A DNA stretch of 17,097 bases from Planctomycetota bacterium (GTDB lineage: Bacteria > Planctomycetota > Phycisphaerae > UBA1845): assembly GCA_022561255.1 (NCBI GenBank), contig JADFRO010000020.1, positions 1 to 17,097 on the forward strand. Reading direction: 5' to 3'. Every line of letters begins with the position of its first letter. Position 1 is the first letter of the stretch. The notes beneath the pieces were generated by a model. The model searched no databases. It worked only from the letters and a program-made list of their open reading frames with translations, and was not told the DNA's origin. The position numbers were made by a program, and so were the translations under genes. Positions 7,189 to 14,730 of this stretch are shown in pieces.

Positions 7189-7752
7189 CTACGGTGCGTC
7201 GAGTCGTCTGAAACTTTCGACCACGACCAGAGCCCCCGGTCCGATTCCACCGGAGCTGCGTACGTAGCGCTCGACGTACCCGAGTTTTAGGTTGAACCGG
7301 ACGCGCGCCAGGATCGACTCGCGCCGCCCCGCAAACGGGCCGGCCGGGTCGGAAAGATTCTCAAGTTCCGATTCCAACAGGTCGAACAAGCCATCGACCC
7401 CGTAGGTTTTGAGGGCTCCTCGTTCGAGCGGCTGATCGTTGACCAGAACCTCTGTAACGACTCCATCGCGCCACGCGACGTCGTATTGATTGCTGTGCAT
7501 CCGATAGCGCAGCGCATACGCTCGCACGCCCGCGTTGTGCCATCGTTTCTGCGCGGTGGCGAGTCCATAGTGTGTGAGGGCATCCATCGGCTCGCGCAGT
7601 GCCAGTATGGTTGCACACAGACCGGCACCGAACGCGATCATCACGAGCACGATAGTTTTTTTGTTGGCTGGTCGCAGATCGCCACTCCTGAACGAAGCGA
7701 GCTGAGGAGGCCTCGCCCGTTCCCACCGCCTTGCTTCCAGGCAAAACGGCAT
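7189..7752 (-). CDS. Membrane-anchored DUF6174-like protein
   Basis: This 187-residue protein has a basic N-terminus, one membrane helix (about 33-52, TIVLVMIAFGAGLCATILAL) and a C-terminal domain of about 130 residues that should lie outside the cytoplasm. AQKRWHNAGVRAYALRYRM (67-85), WRDGVVTEVLVNDQPL (94-109) and YGVDGLFDLLESELE (117-131) match the pattern I recall for DUF6174 (RW...I..Y.L.....Y.V.V.DG.V......TVDGLFD.I). That family is uncharacterised. The start at 7752 has no clear ribosome site, so the N-terminus could be shorter; the membrane helix remains in any case unless translation starts at Met38. The gene is divergent from the polysaccharide locus across 297 bp, so it may share control with it, but no functional link is shown. 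Confidence 0.65.
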   Translation of the reverse strand: MPFCLEARRWERARPPQLASFRSGDLRPANKKTIVLVMIAFGAGLCATILALREPMDALTHYGLATAQKRWHNAGVRAYALRYRMHSNQYDVAWRDGVVTEVLVNDQPLERGALKTYGVDGLFDLLESELENLSDPAGPFAGRRESILARVRFNLKLGYVERYVRSSGGIGPGALVVVESFRRLDAP

Positions 7753-8049
7753 CGCGAGCTAGACCGTCCGGTAATGTCGTCGAGCCCGTCGCCGCCGGAC
7801 ACCTGAGCGTTTCCGGAGCACAGCCCGCCGTTTACTCTCAACCCTCCGCTGGGGTCGTCCGAAAACAGTAGCAAGGACTGGGCGGTGCGCGCCCCTGACG
7901 TTCTACTAGTGAACGGGCTCGCTGTAAACGGTGATCCTGTCCCGCGCGCGTGGGGTGGGCGTTGTACGCTACATGTGCGGCGACAACCGCCGATGTTTTC
8001 AGGATGGATGGCAAAGCGTCGCTGCTTGATCTGTAAGAGTAAGAGATAG
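7753..8049. other. Divergent intergenic region upstream of the polysaccharide locus
   Basis: This 297-bp gap separates the DUF6174-like gene (-) from the co-polymerase gene (+). I see no credible gene in it; the open frames that cross it overlap both neighbours. It holds several symmetric sequences: GGGCG/CGCCC near 7880-7895, a near-palindrome GTTCTACTAGTGAAC (7900-7914) and a two-part stem at 7971-7996. I could not find a convincing -35/-10 pair. It probably holds the promoter of the locus. Confidence 0.5.
7971..7996 (+). promoter_or_regulatory. Two-part hairpin in the leader of the polysaccharide locus
   Basis: ACAT (7971-7974) pairs with ATGT (7993-7996) and GCGG (7977-7980) with CCGC (7987-7990), separated by a 2x2 internal loop and a 6-nt apical loop. 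The stem is followed by TTTC, and the GTG start of the co-polymerase gene lies about 53 nt downstream. It could be an attenuator or operator. The T-run is too short for a typical terminator. Confidence 0.25.
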
Positions 8050-9927
8050 GTGCACAAACACGGAAATAGACCAACGACGTCCAAGCCAATGGGCGCCACG
8101 TCGCTGGGGCGCGCGGACCAATCGCTGGATGACGATCGCCCGTTCGCAGAAATTCGGCGAAGCCTCCACGACGTCGTACGGCTTCTCTCGCTGCACCGCT
8201 GGATGTTTTTCATCCCGTTTTGTGTTGTGAGTTGCGGAGCTTTCATCGGAAGTTTTTATCTGCCTCGAACCTATCGAGCGACGACCAGCTTCGAGGTCCG
8301 CAACGATCCGGTCATGAGCAACCTCCCGATGTCGGCGGGTGCAGCCTCATACAAATTCTTTCGCAAAACGATGGTGCGCGATCTGACCTCCGCCGAGAGC
8401 ATGGCGGAGGTTGTTGAGAACCTCGGTCTGGTCGATGACGCGGAGCGCGATGCCAACGGCGAGCTAACACCGCAAGGTATTCGCACGCGCGATTCCCTCG
8501 CCCGCTCCCTTGGATCAAACCTGAGCATATCCACGGTCTCCGCGAGTGAACTCGTGGACGTCGTAAAGATCACCTACACCGGTCCGGATCCGACCATCGG
8601 GAAGCGGCTCGTCGACGAGGCGAAGCGGACCTACATCCGCCGAACCGGCATTTGGATTCACGAGTTTCTCGTGAGGCAACGCGACTACTTCCTCCGCGAG
8701 GCTGAAGAGGCTGGCGCAGAAGTGCTTCGGACCAAGCGAGAAGAAATCCAACTGCGGCTCGACAACCCACACGTAAACCCTACCGATCCGGGCGAGATAT
8801 CCGTAAAGCTGGCTCAGCTCGAAGCGGAACGTCGCGACTTGCTTCTCCGGCGGCGAGAATATCAAGCGGAGCTAAATGCCCAACGTCAATTGTTGGCCGT
8901 CACGAATCCCCAGATTGTCAAAACATCCGAAAATGTTGACGCGTCGGGCGGTGAGTTCATCTCGCTCGAGGCACTGGCGATCGCAGACCAGATTCAGCAC
9001 ATTCGCGGGACGGTCAACCAGCTTCGGGAGAAGCGTGGAATGACCGACCAACATCCCAAGATCAAAGAACTGGTGGTGGATCGCCGGCGGTTGGAGCAGC
9101 AGCTTGCGCGCCAGCGCATGGTGGACCGCCAAACGCCCGTAGATGAAATTAAGTCGCGCCAGATCTTTGATTCCTCGTCCGTGTTGTCCTCATTGCGGGG
9201 GGAGCAGGCTCGATTCGGCGTTCAGATCGTTGCGCAGACAGGCAAAATCAAAGAGATCGACATCAGTCTGAAGACGAATCAAGCCGCCCTCGACGAGCTT
9301 CGCGGCGCCAAGGAGCAGGTGTTTGAGAAGCAGGAGGAGTTCGCGGACGTCCTCGGCAGCGTCAAGATCGCGAAACAGCGGCATGCCCGAATCAGTTCGA
9401 CGCTGGAGAAGATTTTGCCCGCCATCAAGGCGCTCGAACAGAATCGGCTCCTCCAGTTTTCCGAAGGCCAGCCCGCACGAGGCGGCAGCATCCCCATCTC
9501 ACCCAAAGCGTCGACAATTCTATTGCTCTCGCTCGTTGCGGGATTAGCGGTCGGAGCCGTCTTCGTCGTTCTGGCTGAGGTATTTGACCATGTTTATCGC
9601 AGTTCAGGGCAGGTCGCGCGAAGCTTGGGACTGCCACTCTTGGAGGCGATCGACGAAATTGTCACGGCTACCGATCGACGACGCTACATGGTGTACCACG
9701 CCGTTGTATCGCCGATTCTCGTGATCCTTTGCCTGGGCTTGACGGGTCTTACCGGTTCGATGGCCTACCTCAGCATCACACAACCCTGGACGTATGAAAG
9801 AATTCGCAGCATCCCCAACGCCGCGCTGGATCTGTTTTACGATACGCCGGCCGTCGCCGAAGACGCTCCCCCCGGCATCGATCCCTTAGACGATCCCTTA
9901 AACGATTTAGATCAGAATGACCCGTAG
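8050..9927 (+). CDS. GumC/Wzz-like polysaccharide co-polymerase without kinase domain
   Basis: This 625-residue inner-membrane protein of the polysaccharide co-polymerase type controls chain length or export in surface-polysaccharide pathways. TM1 (about 52-71) is followed by the Wzz hallmark YLPRTYRATTSFEVRND (70-86). Two long helical, coiled-coil-prone regions follow (about 205-285 and 315-470), with the characteristic MTDQHPKIKEL (331-341). The Pro-rich segment IPISPKAS (481-488) precedes TM2 (about 489-509). An additional helix (about 552-576) and a tail with an acidic DPLDDPLNDLDQNDP end distinguish it from plain Wzz. No Walker motifs or Tyr cluster are seen, so it is not a BY-kinase fusion. 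The start is GTG at 8050 with an AAGAG-like site; ATG at 8089 is an alternative. The gene ends in tandem TAG stops. It is the first gene of the polysaccharide locus. Confidence 0.88.
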   Translation: MHKHGNRPTTSKPMGATSLGRADQSLDDDRPFAEIRRSLHDVVRLLSLHRWMFFIPFCVVSCGAFIGSFYLPRTYRATTSFEVRNDPVMSNLPMSAGAASYKFFRKTMVRDLTSAESMAEVVENLGLVDDAERDANGELTPQGIRTRDSLARSLGSNLSISTVSASELVDVVKITYTGPDPTIGKRLVDEAKRTYIRRTGIWIHEFLVRQRDYFLREAEEAGAEVLRTKREEIQLRLDNPHVNPTDPGEISVKLAQLEAERRDLLLRRREYQAELNAQRQLLAVTNPQIVKTSENVDASGGEFISLEALAIADQIQHIRGTVNQLREKRGMTDQHPKIKELVVDRRRLEQQLARQRMVDRQTPVDEIKSRQIFDSSSVLSSLRGEQARFGVQIVAQTGKIKEIDISLKTNQAALDELRGAKEQVFEKQEEFADVLGSVKIAKQRHARISSTLEKILPAIKALEQNRLLQFSEGQPARGGSIPISPKASTILLLSLVAGLAVGAVFVVLAEVFDHVYRSSGQVARSLGLPLLEAIDEIVTATDRRRYMVYHAVVSPILVILCLGLTGLTGSMAYLSITQPWTYERIRSIPNAALDLFYDTPAVAEDAPPGIDPLDDPLNDLDQNDP

Positions 9928-9947
9928 TAGCAGGGACGCTGCAAGAC

Positions 9948-9965
9948 GGCCCTTTTTGAGGGGCC
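9948..9965 (+). terminator. Weak stem-loop after the co-polymerase gene
   Basis: GGCCC (9948-9952) pairs with GGGCC (9961-9965) around an 8-nt T-rich loop, 20 nt after the stop. There is no U-tract after the stem. It could reduce read-through into the ABC exporter genes, but the evidence is weak. The remaining gap to 10063 contains a 10-bp palindrome TAAAGCTTTA (10033-10042) and no gene. Confidence 0.25.
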
Positions 9966-10063
9966 TCCGCAGAGCGCTCGTCTAAACGCGCGACGCCCGT
10001 CGCCCTAAAAAGCCCGCCCCCCAAACGACCGATAAAGCTTTAGAGTTCTTGATAGAGCGTCAT

Positions 10064-10068
10064 GGAGG
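10064..10068 (+). promoter_or_regulatory. Shine-Dalgarno GGAGG deciding the wzm start
   Basis: GGAGG lies 9 nt before GTG at 10078, an ideal spacing. The longer in-frame reading from TTG at 10069 would begin directly after it with no spacer, so GTG 10078 is the better start. Confidence 0.8.
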
Positions 10069-10077
10069 TTGTGCCGC

Positions 10078-10902
10078 GTGGATGTTCTCAGTCCAACATT
10101 TGGTGGGTCCGGTCTGGACCGGTTCCGTCAGCTTCTTGTTTCTCTGACCTGGCGGGACTTGCGCATCCGCTACAAGCAGTCGCTCCTGGGGATCGCATGG
10201 GCGGTTCTACTGCCATTCTCCATGATGCTCGTATTCACATTCGTCTTCACACGAGCCATCAACGCCGCAGCGCTTCTTCCGGTCGACATGCCCTACGCAC
10301 TCTACGCCTACATAGGTCTGGTCCCCTGGACGTTCTTTAGCGCATCGCTGGGGGGGTGCGTAAACTCGCTGGTCGCCAACCGGAATCTCGTGACCAAAGT
10401 CTACTTTCCACGAGAAGTCTTTCCGCTCTCGTGCATCGCCAGCTCGTTCGTGGATTTTTGCGTCGCTTTGAGCGTCCTGGTGGCGCTGATGCTCTACTTT
10501 CAGGCAACCGGCCAATGGACGTTCACGCCGAGTTTGGCGCTGCTTTTTCTTCCCGTGGTTGTCATCGTTCAGATTGCACTAACGATTGGCCTGGGCATGT
10601 TCCTTGCAATGGCCAACCTGTTCTATCGCGACGTCCGTCCGATGTTCGGTATCGTCATCCAACTGACAATGTTCGTATCAGCCGTTGTCGTGCCCGTTCC
10701 GACGGGTGACGGATTGCTTGCGCGCTGCATCAGCCTCAATCCCATGGTGCCGATCATTGGCGCTTATCGCGACTGCGTGATCGCTGGAACGTGGCCTGAT
10801 GCCGGCGGATTCCTCTATGCGGCGGCCGTCGCGCTAACGCTCATGATCGTAGGTTGGATCGGCTTTCGCCGAGCCTCATATCGCTTCGCGGAGTGCATCT
10901 AG
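10078..10902 (+). CDS. wzm: ABC-2 type polysaccharide export permease (Wzm/KpsM-like)
   Basis: This 274-residue permease is the membrane half of an ABC exporter moving lipid-linked polysaccharide to the periplasm. After a short amphipathic N-terminus it has the family segment DLRIRYKQSLLGIAWAVLLP (27-46), then six hydrophobic helices (about 35-58, 73-95, 115-142, 153-177, 186-207 and 245-263). LVTKVYFPREVFPL (104-117) and ANLFYRDVRPMF (179-190) are typical of ABC-2 polysaccharide and teichoic-acid permeases (Wzm, KpsM, TagG). LNPMVPIIGAYRD (220-232) matches the conserved segment before the last helix. The gene runs directly into the ATPase gene with no gap (TAG then ATG). A G7 run lies at 10350-10356. 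The class is firm; the exported glycan is unknown. Confidence 0.92.
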   Translation: MDVLSPTFGGSGLDRFRQLLVSLTWRDLRIRYKQSLLGIAWAVLLPFSMMLVFTFVFTRAINAAALLPVDMPYALYAYIGLVPWTFFSASLGGCVNSLVANRNLVTKVYFPREVFPLSCIASSFVDFCVALSVLVALMLYFQATGQWTFTPSLALLFLPVVVIVQIALTIGLGMFLAMANLFYRDVRPMFGIVIQLTMFVSAVVVPVPTGDGLLARCISLNPMVPIIGAYRDCVIAGTWPDAGGFLYAAAVALTLMIVGWIGFRRASYRFAECI

Positions 10903-12207
10903 ATGACGAGTTCCGCGGTGACGTTCAATCATGTGTCGAAGCGATTCCGCCTGGGTGAGATGCACGATTCGCTGCGCGATCTCATGTCGGCTGCGGCTCG
11001 TCGCTTGACCGGTAGGCCGCAAAAGCGTGAGAAGACGACGTTCTGGGCGCTGCGCGACGTCGACTTTTCCGTCGCTCGCGGCGAGGCCGTCGGCATCATC
11101 GGTCCCAACGGAGCGGGCAAAAGTACGGTCCTCAAGTTGCTCGCCGGTATCCTGCGCGCCGACGAGGGCAGCGTAACCGTCCGGGGACGCTTGGCTGCGT
11201 TGATCGAGGTCGGCGCGGGGTTTCACGGCGACCTAACCGGCAGAGAAAACATATTTCTCAACGGTACCATCTTGGGAATGAGTCGCCGTGAGATTCGGAC
11301 CAAGCTCGACGACATCGTCGCCTTCGCCGGGCTCGAACGGTTCCTCGACACGCCGGTCAAGCGATACAGCTCGGGCATGTACGCTCGCCTGGGCTTTAGC
11401 ATCGCTTCACACGTTCAGCCGGACGTTCTTCTGGTCGACGAAGTCTTGTCCGTTGGAGATGCGGTCTTCCGACTTCGCTGTCTGGAGCGTATGCGCCGCC
11501 TCGTAGAGTGCGGTACGACGCTGGTCTTCGTGACGCACGACCTGAACCAGATGCAGACGATCTGTACGCGAACGATTGTTCTAGAGGGGGGAACCACTAC
11601 GTTCGAGGGCGAGCCGCGAGACGCCGTCGCGCAGTACCTGGGTGCGATGTCGCGCGTCTACGCCGAGCGACCAACCGACGTCGCCGCCGAACGCGCCGGA
11701 GATCGATCCGTAGAGCTTCTGGATCTTCGGATCCTTAGCGACGGCGAAGAGGTCGTTTGGCTTGGGCCACGCGACGCGGTTCGTTTGGAGATATCGCTGA
11801 GACTCTCGCGTCCGATCTCGCAACTCATCGTCGAGGCCAATCTACGTGGAGCGGGCGGCGATGCGCTTGTCAGCGTCAATTCCGGTCGAAGCGACGTCTC
11901 ATTCGACGCTGCGACGGGCGAACATCTTGTCACACTAACACTTCCGGAATTGCCCCTCGCGGGGGGGCAGTATTTCTGGAGCGTACGCGCCTGGGATGCC
12001 CAGCGCGGCACAACGGAACTCGACACGGCCTACCGTTACCCGATGGTTATCAACGATGATGGGCGAGCCACCGGATCCCTTTGCATTCGGCACGCTTGGT
12101 CGTTCCATTCGTCCCCCAAGAGTGTCGATGCCCACGAGGTAGCGCCGCCGACGCGAACGACCGGGCGAACCGGGGGAGTGGATCGTGAAGATCTGTCTGT
12201 TCGCTGA
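10903..12207 (+). CDS. wzt: ABC transporter ATPase with C-terminal glycan-binding-type domain (Wzt-like)
   Basis: This 434-residue ATPase powers export by the neighbouring permease. The nucleotide-binding domain has Walker A GPNGAGKST (67-75), the Q-loop-region replacement typical of Wzt/TagH, signature YSSGMYARLGFS (155-166), Walker B VLLVDE (175-180) with SVGD as D-loop, and the H-loop histidine in VFVTHD (208-213). Residues about 265-405 form a beta-rich extension (ELLDLRILSDGEEV, ending in HAWSFH) resembling the Wzt C-terminal domain. In E. coli O8/O9a that domain binds the methylated or phosphorylated chain end and so couples length control to export. The remaining 30 residues are Arg/Thr/Pro-rich. 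The last 23 nt overlap the next gene. A G7 run is present at 11961-11967. The ATPase call is firm; glycan recognition is inferred from architecture. Confidence 0.93.
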   Translation: MTSSAVTFNHVSKRFRLGEMHDSLRDLMSAAARRLTGRPQKREKTTFWALRDVDFSVARGEAVGIIGPNGAGKSTVLKLLAGILRADEGSVTVRGRLAALIEVGAGFHGDLTGRENIFLNGTILGMSRREIRTKLDDIVAFAGLERFLDTPVKRYSSGMYARLGFSIASHVQPDVLLVDEVLSVGDAVFRLRCLERMRRLVECGTTLVFVTHDLNQMQTICTRTIVLEGGTTTFEGEPRDAVAQYLGAMSRVYAERPTDVAAERAGDRSVELLDLRILSDGEEVVWLGPRDAVRLEISLRLSRPISQLIVEANLRGAGGDALVSVNSGRSDVSFDAATGEHLVTLTLPELPLAGGQYFWSVRAWDAQRGTTELDTAYRYPMVINDDGRATGSLCIRHAWSFHSSPKSVDAHEVAPPTRTTGRTGGVDREDLSVR

Positions 12208-13306
12208 CGCACAGTCGGTGCACATCCAACAGCTTGTGCCCGGGCTCCTCGCCAGAGGGCTCGAGGTTCACGTGCTGACCCACAAACCGGCGGAGCTACC
12301 CGGTGCGACCGTGGAACGTTTTTGTGTGCCGCCTGCCAGTTTGGCAAACCCGCGACGTTGGAATGGCAGAAGAGCCGCCTACCTCCGCAGGTTCCTTCGG
12401 CGATTCGATGTCGTCAACATCCATTTTCTGAGTGACTGGGGGTTTGAGCTGCTGGACGGATCGCCGGACGACCTGGAAGTTTTTCACGACGGCTGCGTTA
12501 TCGTTACGGCGTGGGGATCAGACGTGAGCGACCCGCCGGGCGAAACGCCTGCATCCACCGATCTGATACGCAAGCGTGTTGCGATGCTTCGCAGCGCTGC
12601 AGCCGTGACCACCTGCGGGCCAACCTTCGCGGAAATCGTCGCGCGCTACGGGGGAATCGAGCGGGAAAACGTTCATGTGGTCCCGTTCGGTGTGAACACC
12701 GAGCTTTTTCGGCCTTCGGATCACCAACGTCGCGGACCGGACCACATCCCGCGCGTCGGGTTTTATAAAGGGTTCCGAGAAGTATACGGCGCTGAGTATC
12801 TCATACGTGCAATCCCAGGCGTATTGGCCGAGATCCCCGAGGCTCGGTTTGAGCTCATCGGCGATGGTCCGTGCTTGGAGAGCTGCCAAACTCTGGCACG
12901 CCGCCTCGGTGTGGAATCGAGCGTCGATTGGCTTGGGAGGCAGCGGCACGACGCGTTGGGGCGAATTCTCGATCGCTGGGACGTCTCGGTGATCCCGTCG
13001 ATTCACGAAGCGTTCGGTGTAGCTGCACTCGAGTCGTCCGCAGCGGCCGTCCCGGTCGTGGCGTCGAATGTCGAAGGGCTGCGCGACACCGTAGTAGACG
13101 GCGAAACGGGCCTGCTCGTCGAGCCGAAGAACCCGGACGCACTAACCGATGCCATCGTCTCGCTGCTTGGCGACGACGAGAAGTGCGTCGGCATGGGGCG
13201 GGCCGGGCGGGCTATGGTCGAGCGTGCTTACGACTGGCGCGACGTTCACACGCAGTGGGTACGCCTTTACGAACGAGTTCTTGAAACCTCAGCCGTCATG
13301 GTTTAG
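12185..13306 (+). CDS. GT4-like glycosyltransferase
   Basis: This 373-residue GT-B fold enzyme is probably a retaining glycosyltransferase using a nucleotide sugar to extend the polysaccharide on the cytoplasmic face. The N-terminal half opens with MKICLFADAQSVHIQQLVPG and contains TAWGSDV (108-114). The linker VHVVPFGVNTELFRP (163-177) and the donor-binding half, with the E-x7-E motif EAFGVAALE (275-283) and NVEGLRDTVVDGETGLLVEP (295-314), are classic for family GT4. The start is GTG at 12185 with GGGGGAG about 6 nt upstream, inside the 3' end of wzt, so translation of the two is probably coupled. No membrane helix is evident. The sugar specificity cannot be read from the sequence. Confidence 0.9.
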   Translation: MKICLFADAQSVHIQQLVPGLLARGLEVHVLTHKPAELPGATVERFCVPPASLANPRRWNGRRAAYLRRFLRRFDVVNIHFLSDWGFELLDGSPDDLEVFHDGCVIVTAWGSDVSDPPGETPASTDLIRKRVAMLRSAAAVTTCGPTFAEIVARYGGIERENVHVVPFGVNTELFRPSDHQRRGPDHIPRVGFYKGFREVYGAEYLIRAIPGVLAEIPEARFELIGDGPCLESCQTLARRLGVESSVDWLGRQRHDALGRILDRWDVSVIPSIHEAFGVAALESSAAAVPVVASNVEGLRDTVVDGETGLLVEPKNPDALTDAIVSLLGDDEKCVGMGRAGRAMVERAYDWRDVHTQWVRLYERVLETSAVMV

Positions 13307-13329
13307 TCGCGGGATCACCGGTACGCTCG

Positions 13330-14730
13330 ATGAACGAAACGACGCTTCAAACGTATCCGCCTGAAGCGAGTGGGGGGGGCTCCGCGCTACGCAAGGTACT
13401 GATGATTGCCTATGCCTTCCCGCCTACGGGCGGACCGGGCGTCCAGCGACCTGCCAAGTTCGCAAAATACCTGTCGCGATTCGGTTGGATCCCGACGGTG
13501 TGGACCGTCGATGTAGCGCAGGGTCTGCCGCGAGATGCGTCGCTCCTCGACGACCTGCCGCCCGATGTAACCATTCTCACGCAGGGTGCCGGCGGAGCCG
13601 TTGCGAGCGTACGTCGCAAGCTCCGTGGGTTTCTTGATTCTGCTCCATCGTCGGTCGCGTCGCGTTTCGCAGCCGCACTCGATTGGCGTCTGCAGGCTTG
13701 GCACACCGCGGCGAGCTTTCCCGACGACTGTGCTTCATGGGCCAAGCAGAGCATAGCTCCGCTCACGCGCCTGATCGAGCGCGAGAACATTGAGGTCATC
13801 TTCTCGACGCTGAGCCCGCCGTCGAACCATCTTTTGGGGCTGGAACTCAAACGCCGAACCCATCGACCCTGGGTGGCGGACTTTCGCGATCTGTGGACCG
13901 ACGACTATCGTTACAATGAGCCGTCGTCGCGCCGCCGCGCCGCCCATCGTCGCTTCGAGCAAGAGGTGCTCGACGAGGCTGACGCCGTCGTTGGCGTGGC
14001 ACCGCGTCAAACGAGGATTCTAGCAGAGCGAACCGTCGACCAGTCAGACAAGTACTTCACGATCACCAACGGGTTCGATCCGGACGACTTTCTCGGGCCG
14101 GCACCGACACGGGCGTCAAGCGATCAACGGTTCGTTCTGACGTACGTCGGCCGTCTTGATCTTGTGCGAACTCACGACGAACTGTTCGCCGGCCTGCAAG
14201 AATTCGCAGATCGTAACGACGTCACGCCCGAGCGATTTCTACTGCGCATTGTGGGCCATGCGAACACTGAAACGCAAGGCAGAATCCGCGCCACGGGCCT
14301 ACCCTGCGAGTTTCTCAATTACGTCGATCACACGGAGGCCGTCCGCGAAATGCGCTCCGCAGACGCACTTTTTCTTATCGCACCAAACGGTCCCAATGCA
14401 GAAACGGTGATCTGCGCGAAGGTTTTTGAATACCTCGCCGCCCGAAAACCCATTCTCGTCGTAGGCCCAGCCGACGGTGAGTGTGAGCGGATCGTTCAAG
14501 ATTGTCACGCCGGCGTTAGCGTAACATTCGACCAGACGGAAATCGCAGGCGCTATGGGGCGGCTCTTCGATGCGTGGCGCGCCGGTTCGCCGTGTCCCGG
14601 AGCACGCCCGGAATCTTATCAACGTTACAGTCGCATCGAGCAGACTCGCAAGCTGGTCTCTGTTTTTGATCGTGTAGCCGGCGATGCTGCGACGAGCGCC
14701 GTCGCCTTCGGGGAGGCTCACGTCCGATGA
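13330..14730 (+). CDS. GT-B (GT4-like) glycosyltransferase with G8 tract near its start
   Basis: This 466-residue GT-B type enzyme begins its fold with KVLMIAYAFPPTGGPGVQRP (22-41), the usual acceptor-side motif of this GT4 subgroup, where a Gly-rich loop follows the first strand. WVADFRDLWTDD (181-192) and the linker ITNGFDPDDF (245-254) are also characteristic. The donor-binding half has LTYVGRLD (270-277), then AKVFEYLAARKPILVVGP (363-380), where the first Glu of E-x7-E is weakened to ETVICAKVFE. A run of eight G (13372-13379) encodes part of SGGGS at residues 14-18, before the fold begins; ATG at 13402 follows it in frame. The start at 13330 has no strong ribosome site and lies 23 nt after the previous gene. 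The end overlaps the next start by ATGA. Confidence 0.87.
   Translation: MNETTLQTYPPEASGGGSALRKVLMIAYAFPPTGGPGVQRPAKFAKYLSRFGWIPTVWTVDVAQGLPRDASLLDDLPPDVTILTQGAGGAVASVRRKLRGFLDSAPSSVASRFAAALDWRLQAWHTAASFPDDCASWAKQSIAPLTRLIERENIEVIFSTLSPPSNHLLGLELKRRTHRPWVADFRDLWTDDYRYNEPSSRRRAAHRRFEQEVLDEADAVVGVAPRQTRILAERTVDQSDKYFTITNGFDPDDFLGPAPTRASSDQRFVLTYVGRLDLVRTHDELFAGLQEFADRNDVTPERFLLRIVGHANTETQGRIRATGLPCEFLNYVDHTEAVREMRSADALFLIAPNGPNAETVICAKVFEYLAARKPILVVGPADGECERIVQDCHAGVSVTFDQTEIAGAMGRLFDAWRAGSPCPGARPESYQRYSRIEQTRKLVSVFDRVAGDAATSAVAFGEAHVR
13372..13379 (+). repeat. Homopolymer tract G8 inside a glycosyltransferase gene
   Basis: Eight consecutive G lie at codons 15-17 of the GT4-like gene at 13330. 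Such tracts near the 5' end of surface-glycan genes can slip during replication and switch the gene on or off. The tract is directly seen; switching is inference. Confidence 0.9.

Noticed and set aside
7641..8246. Minus-strand open frame of 201 codons across the divergent gap
   Set aside because: It overlaps the ends of two better-supported genes, its composition is Ser/Arg-rich shadow-like, and no domain is visible.
9871..9911. Short repeat GATCCCTTA in the co-polymerase tail as a DNA repeat element
   Set aside because: Only two copies with a few bases between; best explained as coding for the acidic DPLDDPLND tail.
10069..10077. TTG start for wzm
   Set aside because: It begins directly after GGAGG with no spacer; GTG at 10078 has the ideal 9-nt spacing.
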